A stretch of DNA of 51,914 nucleotides from Candidatus Bathyarchaeota archaeon (GCA_005881695.1 VBBT01000105.1:1-51914); one strand, 5' to 3'; positions 24,669 through 33,566 are shown, numbered from the stretch's first letter. Notes: a model not told the origin generated them from the sequence alone. A program made the numbers and translations.

Positions 24669-24683
24669 CGATGGTTACCATCG
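24669..24683. promoter_or_regulatory. Perfect palindrome upstream of SWIB-like gene
   Basis: CGATGGTTACCATCG has 7-base perfect arms around one central base. It lies 26-40 bases upstream of the SWIB-like start and about 150 bases upstream of the divergent membrane gene, the position expected of an operator. No binding protein can be named. Confidence 0.4.
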
Positions 24684-24830
24684 CCAGGAGAGCTTTGAAA
24701 TCCACATTGTAACTGCTTCACATCACTCGCTCGTTACAGATCAGCCCGAACCAGTTCGTGATTCCCACATTCGTCGTCCTTTTCTCTCGATTCGGGTCTT
24801 AGGGGTAAGGTCGCGGGTTACAACAATTTC

Positions 24831-25247
24831 TTGAGCGGAACCTCTTTCAACATCTCAGTGCCTGGGTCCTTGGACACTATCGCGGTCGCCCTAGACGTAA
24901 TTGCTATCGGAGCGGTACTTGTCCTCACGACTCTATCCCTCATTCTCTCGAGGGGATTGAATGGTACAGGGCTGAGAAGGGGCTTCGCCCTTACCGCCGT
25001 CGCAGGCTTTGTCCAGATTATCGGGAGCGCGACACAGTTCGCAGTAGACCTTGGATTTACCAGCTCTAGACTGCCACCGAATATCTTCTCAGGAATCCAA
25101 GTGTTGTTCCTCGTCCTATTGGCATTGGCAGTTCAGAGCTTCTTCCCAGTCTGGTTCAAATCGTTCAAAGGCGAGAATAATCCGCCTAGCCAGCCACGAG
25201 ATGACCCCCACTCCTCACACGGATCTGTTTCTCCGACATCCAGCTAG
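24831..25247 (+). CDS. Membrane protein, about three TM helices, unknown
   Basis: This encodes 138 residues from TTG 24831. The hydrophobic helices are at about 17-39, 51-70 and 87-107, followed by a Pro/Ser/His-rich hydrophilic tail. No conserved motif was recognised. A hairpin lies directly after the stop. The TTG start is uncertain, as no ATG precedes helix 1. Confidence 0.5.
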   Translation: MSGTSFNISVPGSLDTIAVALDVIAIGAVLVLTTLSLILSRGLNGTGLRRGFALTAVAGFVQIIGSATQFAVDLGFTSSRLPPNIFSGIQVLFLVLLALAVQSFFPVWFKSFKGENNPPSQPRDDPHSSHGSVSPTSS

Positions 25248-25252
25248 GATCC

Positions 25253-25271
25253 AGTAGGAAGAAATCCTACT
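25253..25271 (+). terminator. Hairpin after membrane-protein gene
   Basis: AGTAGGA and TCCTACT form a perfect 7-bp stem around a 5-base loop, six bases past the stop codon at 25247. An A-rich stretch, not a T-run, follows on this strand, so it may act as an RNA 3' end or a bidirectional terminator. Confidence 0.4.
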
Positions 25272-25399
25272 AAAACCCCAGCCATCTGTGACTTTCGATG
25301 GAATCAGGAGGTTGCGTGATCAGGACAAACGGTTGGATTCTCCGCCAGAGTTTCATGGACCCGGGAATCGGAGGGTCGTCCGTCCAGAGTAGAGGGCGA

Positions 25400-25903
25400 C
25401 TATTTTTTGGAGAAGCTCATGGAGCAGCCGTGTTCGCCACGAAGCTTTCCTTGGAATCCAAGCTCTAGAGTTTCCGCGGCCTTCTTGTAGCTACCAATAC
25501 AAGTGCTGCAAAATATTGACCTAGCTTGGGGCTTTGTGAGTCCATATGCTTCTGCCTGTGCGAGCACGGATTCTATGCATCCGCACCTGTCCAGTTTCAC
25601 CGTCCGGACCCCATCGCCCGTCTCAATATCATAGTCACTGGCAAATGTTTCACCCATACTTTCAGCAAGGTTCTGGGAAAGAGCCTCTACTTTGTTCCCT
25701 TCGCCTTTCGTCTTGATCTCTTCAACTTTGAGATTCGCCTTCATGTCCGTCAGCATGTTCATTGCGGGACCAACAGCGTCAAAGCCTGCGAGGCCAACGA
25801 AAGTGCCTACTTGGAGTAGAAGGTAGTGAGCCAGGGTTTTCCTCAGCATCTCATAGCGCTCCTCGATGCTTCGGGTCCGCTTCGACTGAGTCAGATTTGC
25901 CAA
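25400..25903 (-). CDS. Cysteine-rich protein, V4R/MetOD1-like ending
   Basis: This encodes 167 residues. A helical N-terminal half (SIEERYEMLRKTLAHYLLLQ) and a coil-like middle precede a C-terminal half with four clustered Cys: DRCGCIESVLAQAEAYGLT, RSIFCSTCIGSYKKAAETLE and GEHGCSMSFSK. Such CxC, CxxC and GC placement resembles the small-molecule-binding V4R domain and methanogen output domains, which sense or bind ligands or metals. The relation is by pattern only. It is divergent from acs across about 65 bases, so it may regulate or sense carbon metabolism. Confidence 0.45.
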   Translation of the reverse strand: MANLTQSKRTRSIEERYEMLRKTLAHYLLLQVGTFVGLAGFDAVGPAMNMLTDMKANLKVEEIKTKGEGNKVEALSQNLAESMGETFASDYDIETGDGVRTVKLDRCGCIESVLAQAEAYGLTKPQARSIFCSTCIGSYKKAAETLELGFQGKLRGEHGCSMSFSKK

Positions 25904-25936
25904 GTCGATGTCGATGGCCGGTTTCCAAGCGACCCG

Positions 25937-25944
25937 TTTTTAAG
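25937..25944 (+). promoter_or_regulatory. TATA box of acs, leaderless transcript predicted
   Basis: TTTTTAAG is 25 to 32 bases before the ATG at 25969, so transcription should begin at or within a few bases of the start codon. Confidence 0.5.
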
Positions 25945-25968
25945 TTATGGTGAACTCTACCTCCGTAA

Positions 25969-27912
25969 ATGTCGGACGCTGTCAAACTACCCTCGGAGAA
26001 GATGTACCAGCCTAAGGAAAGGTATCTCTCCCTCCAGAAGGATTCGCTTCGAGATCCAGAATCCTTCTGGGCCAAACTTGCCGGTCAATTAGTCTGGCAC
26101 AGGAAATGGGACAAGGTGCTGGAATGGGACCCGCCGTTCGCCCAATGGTTTGTTGGAGGAACGCTGAACGCGTCCGAGAACGCCGTGGACAAGCATGCGA
26201 AATCCTGGCGCAAGAACAAGGCGGCGTATCTCTGGGAGGGTGAAAACGGAGAACATCGGACAATCACCTACGCAGAACTCCATCGGGAGGTGAACAGACT
26301 CGCCAGTGTTCTTGAGAACCTGGGCCTCCGAAAGGGCGACACGGTGGCCATCTACATGCCCCTAGTCCCCGAATTCCCGATCACAATGCTCGCTTGCACA
26401 AGACTCGGACTGCCCTTCACGGTTGTCTTCTCAGGGTTCAGCGCGAAAGCACTCGCAGAACGTATCCAAGACTGCGAAGCCAAGATCGTTGTGACTGCCG
26501 ACGGTGGTTATCGTAGGGGAAAGATCTTGGAATTGAAAACAGTCGTCGATGATGCAGTGAAAGAATCCCCCAGTGTGAAGACTGTTGTGGTTTTCCGGCG
26601 GACCGGGCATGTCGTGCCGATGATTGAGGGCCGAGATTATTGGTGGCATGATCTGATGGCGAAGGCGGCCAGTTATGTCGCGCCTGTGCCTGTAGAGTCA
26701 ACTCATCTTCTCTACATTCTCTACACGTCAGGAACAACGGGTAAACCGAAGGGCGTTGCCCACAGCACGGGGGGCTATCTTGTGTTCGCCTATGCTACCC
26801 AGGAATGGGTGTTCGATGGGAAAGATGACGATGTTTACTGGTGCACCGCGGACATTGGATGGGTCACTGGGCACACGTACGTTGTGTTTGCCCCGTTGAT
26901 GCACGGCCTCACCTCCGTCATGTACGAGGGAGCGCTGGATTATCCGGAACCTGACAGATGGTGGAAAATAGTGGAGCGCTATGGCGTTTCGATTCTGTAT
27001 ACAGCGCCAACGGCGATCCGCTCGCTGATGCGCCATGGAGACAATCTTCCCAAGCAACATCATCTTGAGAGTTTGCGCTTGCTCGGGACGGTCGGCGAGC
27101 CGATTAATCCAGCTGCCTGGCAGTGGTACTTTGACGTGATAGGACAGGGCCGTTGTCCCATTGTCGATACTTGGTGGCAGACCGAGACCGGTGGAATTAT
27201 GATCTCGCCTAGCCCTCGTCTCGGGCTCGTCGCATTGAAAGCTGGCTCTGCGACGTTTCCGCTGCCCGGTGTAGAGGCTGATGTTGTCGACGAGAAGGGT
27301 AAGCCCCTCTCTCCTGGCGAGAAAGGATTCCTAGTCATCAAGAAGCCCTGGCCGGGCATGTTCACGACTCTCTACAAGGACCCGGAACGGTATCGCCAAG
27401 TCTACTGGACCCGGTTTCCTGGTTTCTACTACCCCGGGGACTACGCGTTGCTCGATGCTGATGGTTACTTCTGGCTTCTAGGGAGAGCAGACGAAGTGAT
27501 CAAGGTAGCAGGTCATCGTCTTGGAACAAGAGAGGTGGAGGATGCGCTCGTCAGCCATCCATCTGTGGCCGAAGCCGCGGTTGCAGGCAAACCCGATCCC
27601 GTGAAGGGCGAAACCATCGTTGCCTTCGTGACGTTGAGAGACGCAGCCAGCCCGTCCAATCATCTCTCGGAGGAGTTGAAGGGACACGTCCGGAAGATGA
27701 TTGGTCCCATCGCAACCCCCGAAGCCATCTACTTCGCTCGGCTCCTCCCAAAGACCAGGAGCGGGAAGATAATGCGACGGGTCATCAAGGCAGTCGCTGG
27801 AGGTGGCTCGATAGGAGACCTGTCAACACTCGAAGACGGAGCATCTGTCGAAGAAGTCCGACAGGCCATTGAAACTCTCCAGATGGCAGAAAAGACCCCC
27901 AAACCCTCCTGA
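25969..27912 (+). CDS. acs: Acetyl-CoA synthetase (AMP-forming)
   Basis: This encodes 647 residues, normal for Acs. ANL-superfamily motifs are clear: YTSGTTGKPKGVAHSTGGYL for ATP binding, ADIGWVTGHTYVVFAPLMHG, TWWQTETGG, YYPGDYALLDADGYFWLLGR with GRADEVIKVAGHRLG, and PKTRSGKIMRR with the catalytic lysine that acetylation can control. The enzyme forms acetyl-CoA from acetate, ATP and CoA. It stands alone, with a TATA box that predicts a leaderless transcript. Confidence 0.97.
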   Translation: MSDAVKLPSEKMYQPKERYLSLQKDSLRDPESFWAKLAGQLVWHRKWDKVLEWDPPFAQWFVGGTLNASENAVDKHAKSWRKNKAAYLWEGENGEHRTITYAELHREVNRLASVLENLGLRKGDTVAIYMPLVPEFPITMLACTRLGLPFTVVFSGFSAKALAERIQDCEAKIVVTADGGYRRGKILELKTVVDDAVKESPSVKTVVVFRRTGHVVPMIEGRDYWWHDLMAKAASYVAPVPVESTHLLYILYTSGTTGKPKGVAHSTGGYLVFAYATQEWVFDGKDDDVYWCTADIGWVTGHTYVVFAPLMHGLTSVMYEGALDYPEPDRWWKIVERYGVSILYTAPTAIRSLMRHGDNLPKQHHLESLRLLGTVGEPINPAAWQWYFDVIGQGRCPIVDTWWQTETGGIMISPSPRLGLVALKAGSATFPLPGVEADVVDEKGKPLSPGEKGFLVIKKPWPGMFTTLYKDPERYRQVYWTRFPGFYYPGDYALLDADGYFWLLGRADEVIKVAGHRLGTREVEDALVSHPSVAEAAVAGKPDPVKGETIVAFVTLRDAASPSNHLSEELKGHVRKMIGPIATPEAIYFARLLPKTRSGKIMRRVIKAVAGGGSIGDLSTLEDGASVEEVRQAIETLQMAEKTPKPS

Positions 27913-27941
27913 AGGGACTCTTCGCAGAGAACTGATATTTT

Positions 27942-28583
27942 CTATCTGAAGAAGTTGAAGATTATGAACATCGCCCACAAGGGAAGCGCTACTCCAAGTC
28001 CAATCGGAACGCTCTTCCGGAATATCTTAGCGCCGTCTAGTAGTGAGACAGGGAGCATGTTGAATGACCCGAGTCCCACATTTAGTAAAAGCCCGTAGGT
28101 GGCGACAGTGGAAAGGAAACCGGCTGGAACGGATAACCACAAGAGTAGGAAACTAATGGCGAAAGCGAGGTTGATGCCTGGACCCGCTGCCGAGATTATC
28201 ATGTTATCCTTTTCCGGATCCCCAATCTCTCGGCCCGAATCATAGCCGTAGAACTTGACAGCTACCGGTGCAATGTACACTGCTCCTGGAGCGCCGAAAA
28301 CTAGTCCTCCACCCGAGAGAGTGACGATGGATATAGTGAGCACGAGTCCCCAAATCCAGAGGCGGAAGTGGGCGAGATATCCCCGTCTTATTGCAACATA
28401 CTTGTGTCCCATCTCGTGTAGGATAAATCCAGTTGCGGCGGCGACGAAACCCGCTATCACAGCATCAAGACCCCCTGTTCCGATCAAAAGACCGACAAGA
28501 TTCCGGTATGTGATCGCGACGGAGAGCACTATCCAGGCAACAACAATGGATAGGATCTCTCCAGAGCTGAATTGGGAAGACAC
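27942..28583 (-). CDS. Site-2-protease-like M50 metalloprotease
   Basis: This encodes 213 residues from a GTG. It is an integral membrane protein with HEMGH near residue 57 and a downstream NMLPVSLLDGAKIF near 180, matching the HExxH and NxxPxxxxDG zinc ligands of M50 rhomboid-distant S2P proteases. There are about six TM helices. Such enzymes cut single-pass membrane proteins and release signalling domains. No partner substrate is obvious, although the receptor-like KaiC protein is in this window. Confidence 0.85.
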   Translation of the reverse strand: MSSQFSSGEILSIVVAWIVLSVAITYRNLVGLLIGTGGLDAVIAGFVAAATGFILHEMGHKYVAIRRGYLAHFRLWIWGLVLTISIVTLSGGGLVFGAPGAVYIAPVAVKFYGYDSGREIGDPEKDNMIISAAGPGINLAFAISFLLLWLSVPAGFLSTVATYGLLLNVGLGSFNMLPVSLLDGAKIFRKSVPIGLGVALPLWAMFIIFNFFR

Positions 28584-28913
28584 TTCTTATGGACCGGAAT
28601 TAAGAAGGTTTCGATCTCGATATTTCACTTTGCTTCACTAGATGAACACTTGTACTGGACCGGATCCCATGCTCGCGAATCCGATAGCCAGTTAGTGAGG
28701 GCTTCAAAATGGAGAATTTGAAAAACAGATACTCTTGTCCCATCAATGGTTGGGCCCGAAAAGCATAGACTTAGAAAATCGGGTTAGAACGGCAATGTTT
28801 GAGTCGTAACTTTGTTTCTTTGTAACTATTGTCTAAGAATTCCTTTCCGGGTGACCCACCGAGGTGGCTGATTTTCCCATGCCCCGCCCTTCATGACCTG
28901 AGACCCTGCACAA
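28584..28913. other. Noncoding region upstream of the dispersed repeat
   Basis: No gene, tRNA or plausible small ORF was seen. It separates the M50 gene from the dispersed repeat. Only short random frames occur, for example a 19-codon frame near 28710. Confidence 0.5.
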
Positions 28914-29128
28914 GAAATCGCCCATTTTCAGCCCTGATCTTGAAAATGGGAGGGGGTCGCTAGATTTCCCTCCAATCGTTCGGGTTGCACTGGATGAAAT
29001 CCCATTGTCCGCCCTGGCATCTAAGCCCAGTTCAAGCCCTGAATCCCGAGACTCGCCTGGAATCCGTGCCAGACAGCAAACGACCTCTCCAGACCCGCGG
29101 GGGTCTTAGCGACTCGATCTCGCGACGC
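28914..29128 (+). repeat. Dispersed repeat, copy A
   Basis: A 215-bp noncoding segment matches 51262-51473 in inverted orientation, about four of five bases by eye, with long exact blocks such as CCGCCCTGGCATC, AATCGTTCGGG and AGCCCTGAATC. It contains a perfect 10-bp hairpin (CCCATTTTCA/TGAAAATGGG at 28921-28950), a G-rich tract GGGAGGGGG, and AGACCC/GGGTCT near its end. It is interrupted in all frames, so it is probably an RNA gene, a nonautonomous element or a structural repeat. Confidence 0.85.
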
Positions 29129-29338
29129 AAGAGCGGTGTATCCGAGTATCCAAGGCAGAGCGCGTTGCAGAAGGCCTGTTCAAACGGCAACGAGAAGGCG
29201 AAACGATCATCCCATTCCGCAGTCATTTCACTCGGCCCAGTAGCCCTTACTCTTCGTAGGTCCTCCTAATACCTGTTTTCGGTGCCGCGCCGTTCTGTGG
29301 CAACACCTCGACCCGGCTTTTCTTGCAGCCCTAGTTTC
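29129..29338. other. Noncoding region between repeat and ecfT
   Basis: No coding signal is supported. A small reverse-strand frame (29032-29226) crosses the repeat edge, but the matching frame in the other copy is broken by stops. Confidence 0.45.
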
Positions 29339-30115
29339 CTAGATCGTCGGGACCTTATAGTGGAAGAAGACCCAGAAGGAGAGGACTATTCCCGCCAAAG
29401 ATATTGCCAGCATAGCGTAATCAACAGGCTTGAATCGAAGTTCGAAAAGTGAGGTTCGTCCCTCTTTTCCCGGGAATCCGCGTGCCTCAAGCGCCTCCGC
29501 CAGTTCGAGACTCCTTCGTATCGCAATCAGTAAGAGGGGAATCAAGATTGGAATGTAGTTCCGGACGCGTTTCAGTATGTTCCCCTTATCCAGCTCAAGT
29601 CCCCTGGATCGCTGCGCGTCCACTACAGTCTGTGCGTCCACCGCCATGGTAGGAACCAGCCGGACGGCCGTAGTGAATGTGAAGGACAGAGCGTTCGGAT
29701 AGCCCAGCCAGCGACGTGACAGCCAGCGGATGAAGCCGACCTTGTCAATAGCCAGCCCAAGATCGTCTGGGGAGGTGGTCATGAAGAAGAAGCTGAAAGT
29801 TGTCATCAGCAGAAGAAATCGGAGGGTCAACGCCACAGCGTTCACCAAGGGTCCCGTGAAGAAGTTCACGACAAAGATCAAAGCGGAAAGAAACACGCCT
29901 CCTCTGAGGGATTGAACCCACCGCCTCGTGACACGGCCAATCAGGAGTAATGGTACTTGCACCAGCAACAATCCTGCTAGCAAGTAGATGTTAGTGAACA
30001 GCAGCGAGGGCACGATGATCCCGATTACCAAAAGGAACTTTGCCCTCGGATCCAGCCGGTGAACCCGCGTCTTGAGGCTTGAGAACTTGAACCCATTAAG
30101 AACCCTGAGCGACAC
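29339..30115 (-). CDS. ecfT: ECF transporter transmembrane component EcfT
   Basis: About 258 residues from GTG 30115, which overlaps the end of ecfA2 by 20 bases; the frame runs further up but its basic extension is not family-like. Six hydrophobic segments and two coupling motifs with Ala-Arg-Gly signatures (AQRSRGLE and ALEARGFPG) are typical of EcfT, which links two ATPases to a substrate-binding S protein. No S component is encoded nearby, so the substrate is unknown. Confidence 0.88.
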   Translation of the reverse strand: MSLRVLNGFKFSSLKTRVHRLDPRAKFLLVIGIIVPSLLFTNIYLLAGLLLVQVPLLLIGRVTRRWVQSLRGGVFLSALIFVVNFFTGPLVNAVALTLRFLLLMTTFSFFFMTTSPDDLGLAIDKVGFIRWLSRRWLGYPNALSFTFTTAVRLVPTMAVDAQTVVDAQRSRGLELDKGNILKRVRNYIPILIPLLLIAIRRSLELAEALEARGFPGKEGRTSLFELRFKPVDYAMLAISLAGIVLSFWVFFHYKVPTI

Positions 30116-30938
30116 GAACCTTAACCTCCGACAACTTCTCCTCCAAGAGCATCTTCGCCCTGTGCACGTCAACAACGTCCCTCGGAAAACCGAAACCGCC
30201 TAACTGGCTGAACAGCTTGGCCATCTGAGGCTTGACCAGCGATGCTTTCTCTATCAGACCATCATCAGACAAGATCTCGTCCGCCTGGCCCTGCGCCACA
30301 ATCCTTCCTTTGGACATGAGAACAACCTTCGGGTTGCACTCCGCCACAAACTCGACATCATGAGTCACCATCACCACAGCCTTCCCCTGAGAGTTGAGTT
30401 GCAGTATGAAGTTGCGAAGACGCTCCTTCTGCTGGTAATCCTGCCCAATCGTAGGCTCGTCCAGTATCAAATAGTCCGGTTCCCAGGCCAGGACCGCCGC
30501 CAAAGCTACCCTCTTCCTCTCTCCGCCACTCAACAAGAACGGAGAAGTATCCGCATAGTGCGCAAGATCAAGTGCCTCTAGAGTCCGCTCTACCTGTTTC
30601 ACGATTACACCAAGCTCGAAGCCGAAGTTCTTCAAAGCAAACCCAACCTCATCCCTGACGGTTTCCGAAAAGAGTAGATGATCAGGGTTCTGAAACACAA
30701 TCCCGACCTTTCTGGACAGCTGAGCAACACTCTTCTTCGTTGTGTCATCTCCATCGACAGTGACCCTTCCTAGAGTCGGCCTCAACAAGCCGTTCAACTG
30801 CTTCGCTAATGTCGTCTTCCCCGCACCATTCTCGCCCATGACCGCCAGAAAGTCGCCACTGTCAATCTTCAGATCGACAGAGTCCAGCGCCAGTTGACCA
30901 GAAGGATACGTGAAGGAGACCTTCTCGACGAGAATCAG
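30096..30938 (-). CDS. ecfA2: ECF transporter ATPase EcfA2, apparent CTG start
   Basis: This encodes about 280 residues. The visible ATG (30839) lies inside Walker A, but the frame stays open upstream and gives [20 protein letters not shown], an obligatory ABC N-terminal strand. No ATG, GTG or TTG exists between TAA and this part. CTG at 30938-30936 overlaps the ecfA1 TGA as CTGA and is 8 bases after AGAGG, so it is the likely start (ATT is next). Walker [11 protein letters not shown], signature LSGGERKR and Walker [13 protein letters not shown] are intact. It drives uptake with EcfA1 and EcfT. Confidence 0.85.
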   Translation of the reverse strand: MILVEKVSFTYPSGQLALDSVDLKIDSGDFLAVMGENGAGKTTLAKQLNGLLRPTLGRVTVDGDDTTKKSVAQLSRKVGIVFQNPDHLLFSETVRDEVGFALKNFGFELGVIVKQVERTLEALDLAHYADTSPFLLSGGERKRVALAAVLAWEPDYLILDEPTIGQDYQQKERLRNFILQLNSQGKAVVMVTHDVEFVAECNPKVVLMSKGRIVAQGQADEILSDDGLIEKASLVKPQMAKLFSQLGGFGFPRDVVDVHRAKMLLEEKLSEVKVRVAQGS

Positions 30939-31801
30939 TTGCTGAGCCTCTGGGACAACATTTTAACAGCAGACTCGACATGAGTCGGAAGACGTTCGGA
31001 GACGAGCCCATCTCTCTTCAACAGCGACCAGAGAAGGCTCACCTTGGGAAGACCAATCCCTAGCCCGCTCAACCGGTCAAACTCGGCATCGAGGACATCT
31101 TCGACCTTTCCATCCGCCACGATTCTTCCGTGATCCATAACCACGATCCTCTCTGCGTATCTCCCAACCAGATCCAGCCGGTGCTCAACGACGATAACCG
31201 TGATTCCATTCTCTCTTCGAAGATCGTCCACCGCACCCATAATTTCCTCAGCCGTCCGGGGATCCAGGAACGACGTTGGCTCGTCCAGAACGATCACGCT
31301 CGGCTTCATAGCCAAAACCCCAGCCAAAGCAACACGCTGCTGCTGCCCCCCTGACAACTCGTAAGGCGCCAAATCCTTGAGCGCAACCGTCCCCGCAGCC
31401 TCCATCGCCCAGTCAACCCGACCCCTAATCTCCTCCCTTGTCAGACCCAAGTTCTCAGGCCCAAAAGCCACATCCTTCTCCACCGTCAGCGCGAAAAGCT
31501 GGTTCTCAGGATTCTGGAAAACATAGCCAACCTTACGGGACAGCTCACTAGTTGTCTCAGCCGCAACGCTAACCCCATCAACCAATAGTTCTCCCGATAT
31601 CTCTCCAGGGTGGAAGTTCGGGATGAGCCCGTTGAGACACCGGCAGAGAGTAGTCTTCCCACAACCGCTGGGACCAGTCAGAAGCACGAACTCTCCTTGA
31701 CCTATGACGATGCTGATATCGTCGAGAGCTTTCGATGCCGAGCCAGCGTATTGAAAACCCAGTCCCCGGGCGGCAATGATTTCCCCTTGAGTCCCAGCCA
31801 A
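30935..31801 (-). CDS. ecfA1: ECF transporter ATPase EcfA1
   Basis: This encodes 288 residues from TTG 31801. Walker A is GPSGCGKTTL, Q-loop QNPENQLFALTVEKDVAFG, signature LSGGQQQRVA, Walker B VIVLDEPTSFLD and switch His in IVVEHRLDLV. The ATPase pairs with EcfA2 to power a vitamin or metal ECF transporter. It opens the ecfA1-ecfA2-ecfT operon, and a TATA-like box sits about 30 bases upstream. Confidence 0.93.
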   Translation of the reverse strand: MAGTQGEIIAARGLGFQYAGSASKALDDISIVIGQGEFVLLTGPSGCGKTTLCRCLNGLIPNFHPGEISGELLVDGVSVAAETTSELSRKVGYVFQNPENQLFALTVEKDVAFGPENLGLTREEIRGRVDWAMEAAGTVALKDLAPYELSGGQQQRVALAGVLAMKPSVIVLDEPTSFLDPRTAEEIMGAVDDLRRENGITVIVVEHRLDLVGRYAERIVVMDHGRIVADGKVEDVLDAEFDRLSGLGIGLPKVSLLWSLLKRDGLVSERLPTHVESAVKMLSQRLSN

Positions 31802-31827
31802 ATCTCCTACTCACTCTTGAGTTAGTA

Positions 31828-31837
31828 CTCTATAATG
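31828..31837 (-). promoter_or_regulatory. Probable TATA box of the ecf operon
   Basis: The reverse strand reads CATTATAGAG about 27-36 bases before the TTG of ecfA1, giving a very short or no leader. Confidence 0.45.
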
Positions 31838-31860
31838 ATACGATGAGCGTCCGCGCTATT

Positions 31861-32892
31861 TTAGGTCTGAAGCGGACCGACAGACTCTCGGAGACGATCT
31901 ACACACGCAATCAAGACATCGTCTACAGCCCCCAATGCGGTTAAGCCTGCAGCAGTTGGATGCCCCCCACCAACTCCCCCCAACATCTTCCCCAAGGGAA
32001 TAGCCACATCCCGCGCCAAGTGTGCGCCCGTCTTTTCATAGAAGTCTTCGGTTGCCCGCATGTTGACCCGTATCTTCTCCTTCACCTCTCCAGCGACAAA
32101 CGCCACGTGCGCACCCAATGTCAGAAAGGCCCGCGCAGCTGAAGACTGATACGACCCAAGCTGCGATGTAACGACGATCCAATTCCCAAGCATAGTGACA
32201 CTCGACCTCTCTGCAGCTCTTAGCCGAGCAACTCTCTCTGACCGATTCATAGGCGAACTCAACATCCCAGAGAGACGTCGCGGGTCAGCTCCGGCTTTCA
32301 CAAGCCTGGCCGCGACCTCGAACGTGGACTCTCTTGCAAGCAGGAAATGTTTCGTTTCCACAAAAAGCGCAGCCATCAGAGCAGTCGCCTCCACTCTATC
32401 TGGTTCTTCCCTAGATGCCTCGAACAACTGGAAGACAACCTCCGCGGCAGCAGCGGCCGACTCGTCAACAATCATTTGACGCGCCAGTTTCATCGTATCA
32501 GGATGGGGGTGATGATGGTCGACCACGATTAGACCGTGTTCCATCTTCAATAGAGCAGTAGACGCCTTCCCAAGCTGGTCTAGCGAGTTCGTGTCAACAA
32601 GCACCGCCAAATCGGCGTCAGCCGGGATCTTCTGATCAGGCGTCGAGATGCCGAGGTTTTCCAATAGCTGTCTCGTCGGAGCACTAACTCCCTCAGGACA
32701 TGATATTGTCGCCTTCGTTCCAGGCGCAAGCTTGTGCAGAAGGGCCTGTAGAGCGAAAGCCGAGCATACTGCGTCCGGGTCTGCGTTTTGATGGCATAAG
32801 AGAACGATGTGTTCGGCCATGCGAGCAGAGGCTGACAGCGACCGCAGAAATCCTTTCCAGATAGTCTTAGCCTTAATGGGAATCGTCGACAC
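31861..32892 (-). CDS. DHH/DHHA1-family phosphoesterase
   Basis: This encodes 343 residues. The DHH motifs are ADPDAVCSAFA near 37, LAVLVDTNS near 93, DHHHPHP near 125, and DHHA1 GGVGGGHPTAAG near 308, with metal-binding Asp/His. The archaeal family includes nanoRNase/pApase-type enzymes and RecJ-like proteins. At the end of the exosome-prefoldin operon, it is likely to act on short RNA or nucleotides, as inferred. The sequence has an N-terminal extension (STIPIKAKTIWKGFLRSLS), and the ATG at codon 25 (MAEHIVLLCHQ) may be the true start. Confidence 0.88.
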   Translation of the reverse strand: MSTIPIKAKTIWKGFLRSLSASARMAEHIVLLCHQNADPDAVCSAFALQALLHKLAPGTKATISCPEGVSAPTRQLLENLGISTPDQKIPADADLAVLVDTNSLDQLGKASTALLKMEHGLIVVDHHHPHPDTMKLARQMIVDESAAAAAEVVFQLFEASREEPDRVEATALMAALFVETKHFLLARESTFEVAARLVKAGADPRRLSGMLSSPMNRSERVARLRAAERSSVTMLGNWIVVTSQLGSYQSSAARAFLTLGAHVAFVAGEVKEKIRVNMRATEDFYEKTGAHLARDVAIPLGKMLGGVGGGHPTAAGLTALGAVDDVLIACVDRLRESVGPLQT

Positions 32893-32902
32893 GGGCCGGC
32901 TT

Positions 32903-33271
32903 TTAGCTAGCCGCAGGGCTTGCAGGTCGGAGCTTCTCCTGAAGCTTAGTCTGAAGCTCTTTCATCCTCTCTTTCGTACGCTCTTCCTGTCTTCCCAAGA
33001 CTGTGATCCGCGTTCCAAGCAATTCCTTCCTCTCTTTCAGTTCTGAAAGAACCGTCTGTCTTTCGGATTTCAAGAGGAGGCTGCCTACGCTCTTGTAAAC
33101 GGGGGTCTGGTCGGTGATCTTATCGAGCTCGGCGAGCGCCCTATCTGTCTCTGAAAGCTCTATCTCCAGCTGTTGTTTCTGCGATGTTACCGCTTGTAGT
33201 GTCTGTTGAAGCTGCTGCAGCCGGGCGAGCTGTTCTTGCAGCTGTGGTGGAAGCTCAACTTCTTCACTCAA
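32903..33271 (-). CDS. pfdB: Prefoldin beta subunit
   Basis: This encodes 122 residues with two long coiled-coil helices (QLQQTLQAVTSQKQQLEIEL; ITVLGRQEERTKERMKELQT) joined by the beta hairpin VYKSVGSLLLKSERQT, the classic prefoldin beta shape. Two alpha and four beta subunits form a jellyfish-like chaperone that hands unfolded protein to the thermosome. It lies in the exosome operon 5 bases after pcc1. Confidence 0.93.
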   Translation of the reverse strand: MSEEVELPPQLQEQLARLQQLQQTLQAVTSQKQQLEIELSETDRALAELDKITDQTPVYKSVGSLLLKSERQTVLSELKERKELLGTRITVLGRQEERTKERMKELQTKLQEKLRPASPAAS

Positions 33272-33276
33272 GTTTG

Positions 33277-33566
33277 TTATGCGCCGCTCGGTCGGTGAAC
33301 CCGGCGCGTCCTATAAAAGGGTGCAACAACTTCGATCGCCCCGACGCCGGCTGCGATGAATCGTAAGAAGGAATTCGAGGCGGCTCGCAACGCCACGAGA
33401 TCTTGAGCCTGAATACGCAACGTCAGGATACGTCCACGAGCTTCTAATCTTGTGGAAGATCGATATCCTGGTGTTTGTTTGGTTTCAGGGGCCACTGAAG
33501 AGAATATAGTCTCGGCTATCTTTGGCGAGCCCAGGATAATAGATATGGTAAGCCGAGAATCTTCAT
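33277..33566 (-). CDS. pcc1: KEOPS subunit Pcc1, start codon missing or shifted
   Basis: The frame encodes SRLTISIILGSPKIAETIFS, RILTLRIQAQDLVALRAASN and SFLRFIAAGVGAIEVV, the betaalphabeta pattern of Pcc1, the dimer platform of the KEOPS complex that makes tRNA t6A. The frame has no ATG, GTG or TTG near its start. An ATG overlaps the rpl37ae stop as ATGA (33566), but in another frame; one extra T after ATGAAGAT would join it and give MKISRLTISIIL. Therefore a frameshift (natural or sequence error) or non-AUG start is likely. The position between rpl37ae and pfdB is the standard one. Confidence 0.78.

Noticed and set aside
29032-29226. 64-codon reverse frame over the repeat
   Set aside because: The corresponding frame in repeat copy B is broken by stop codons, so it is not conserved as protein.
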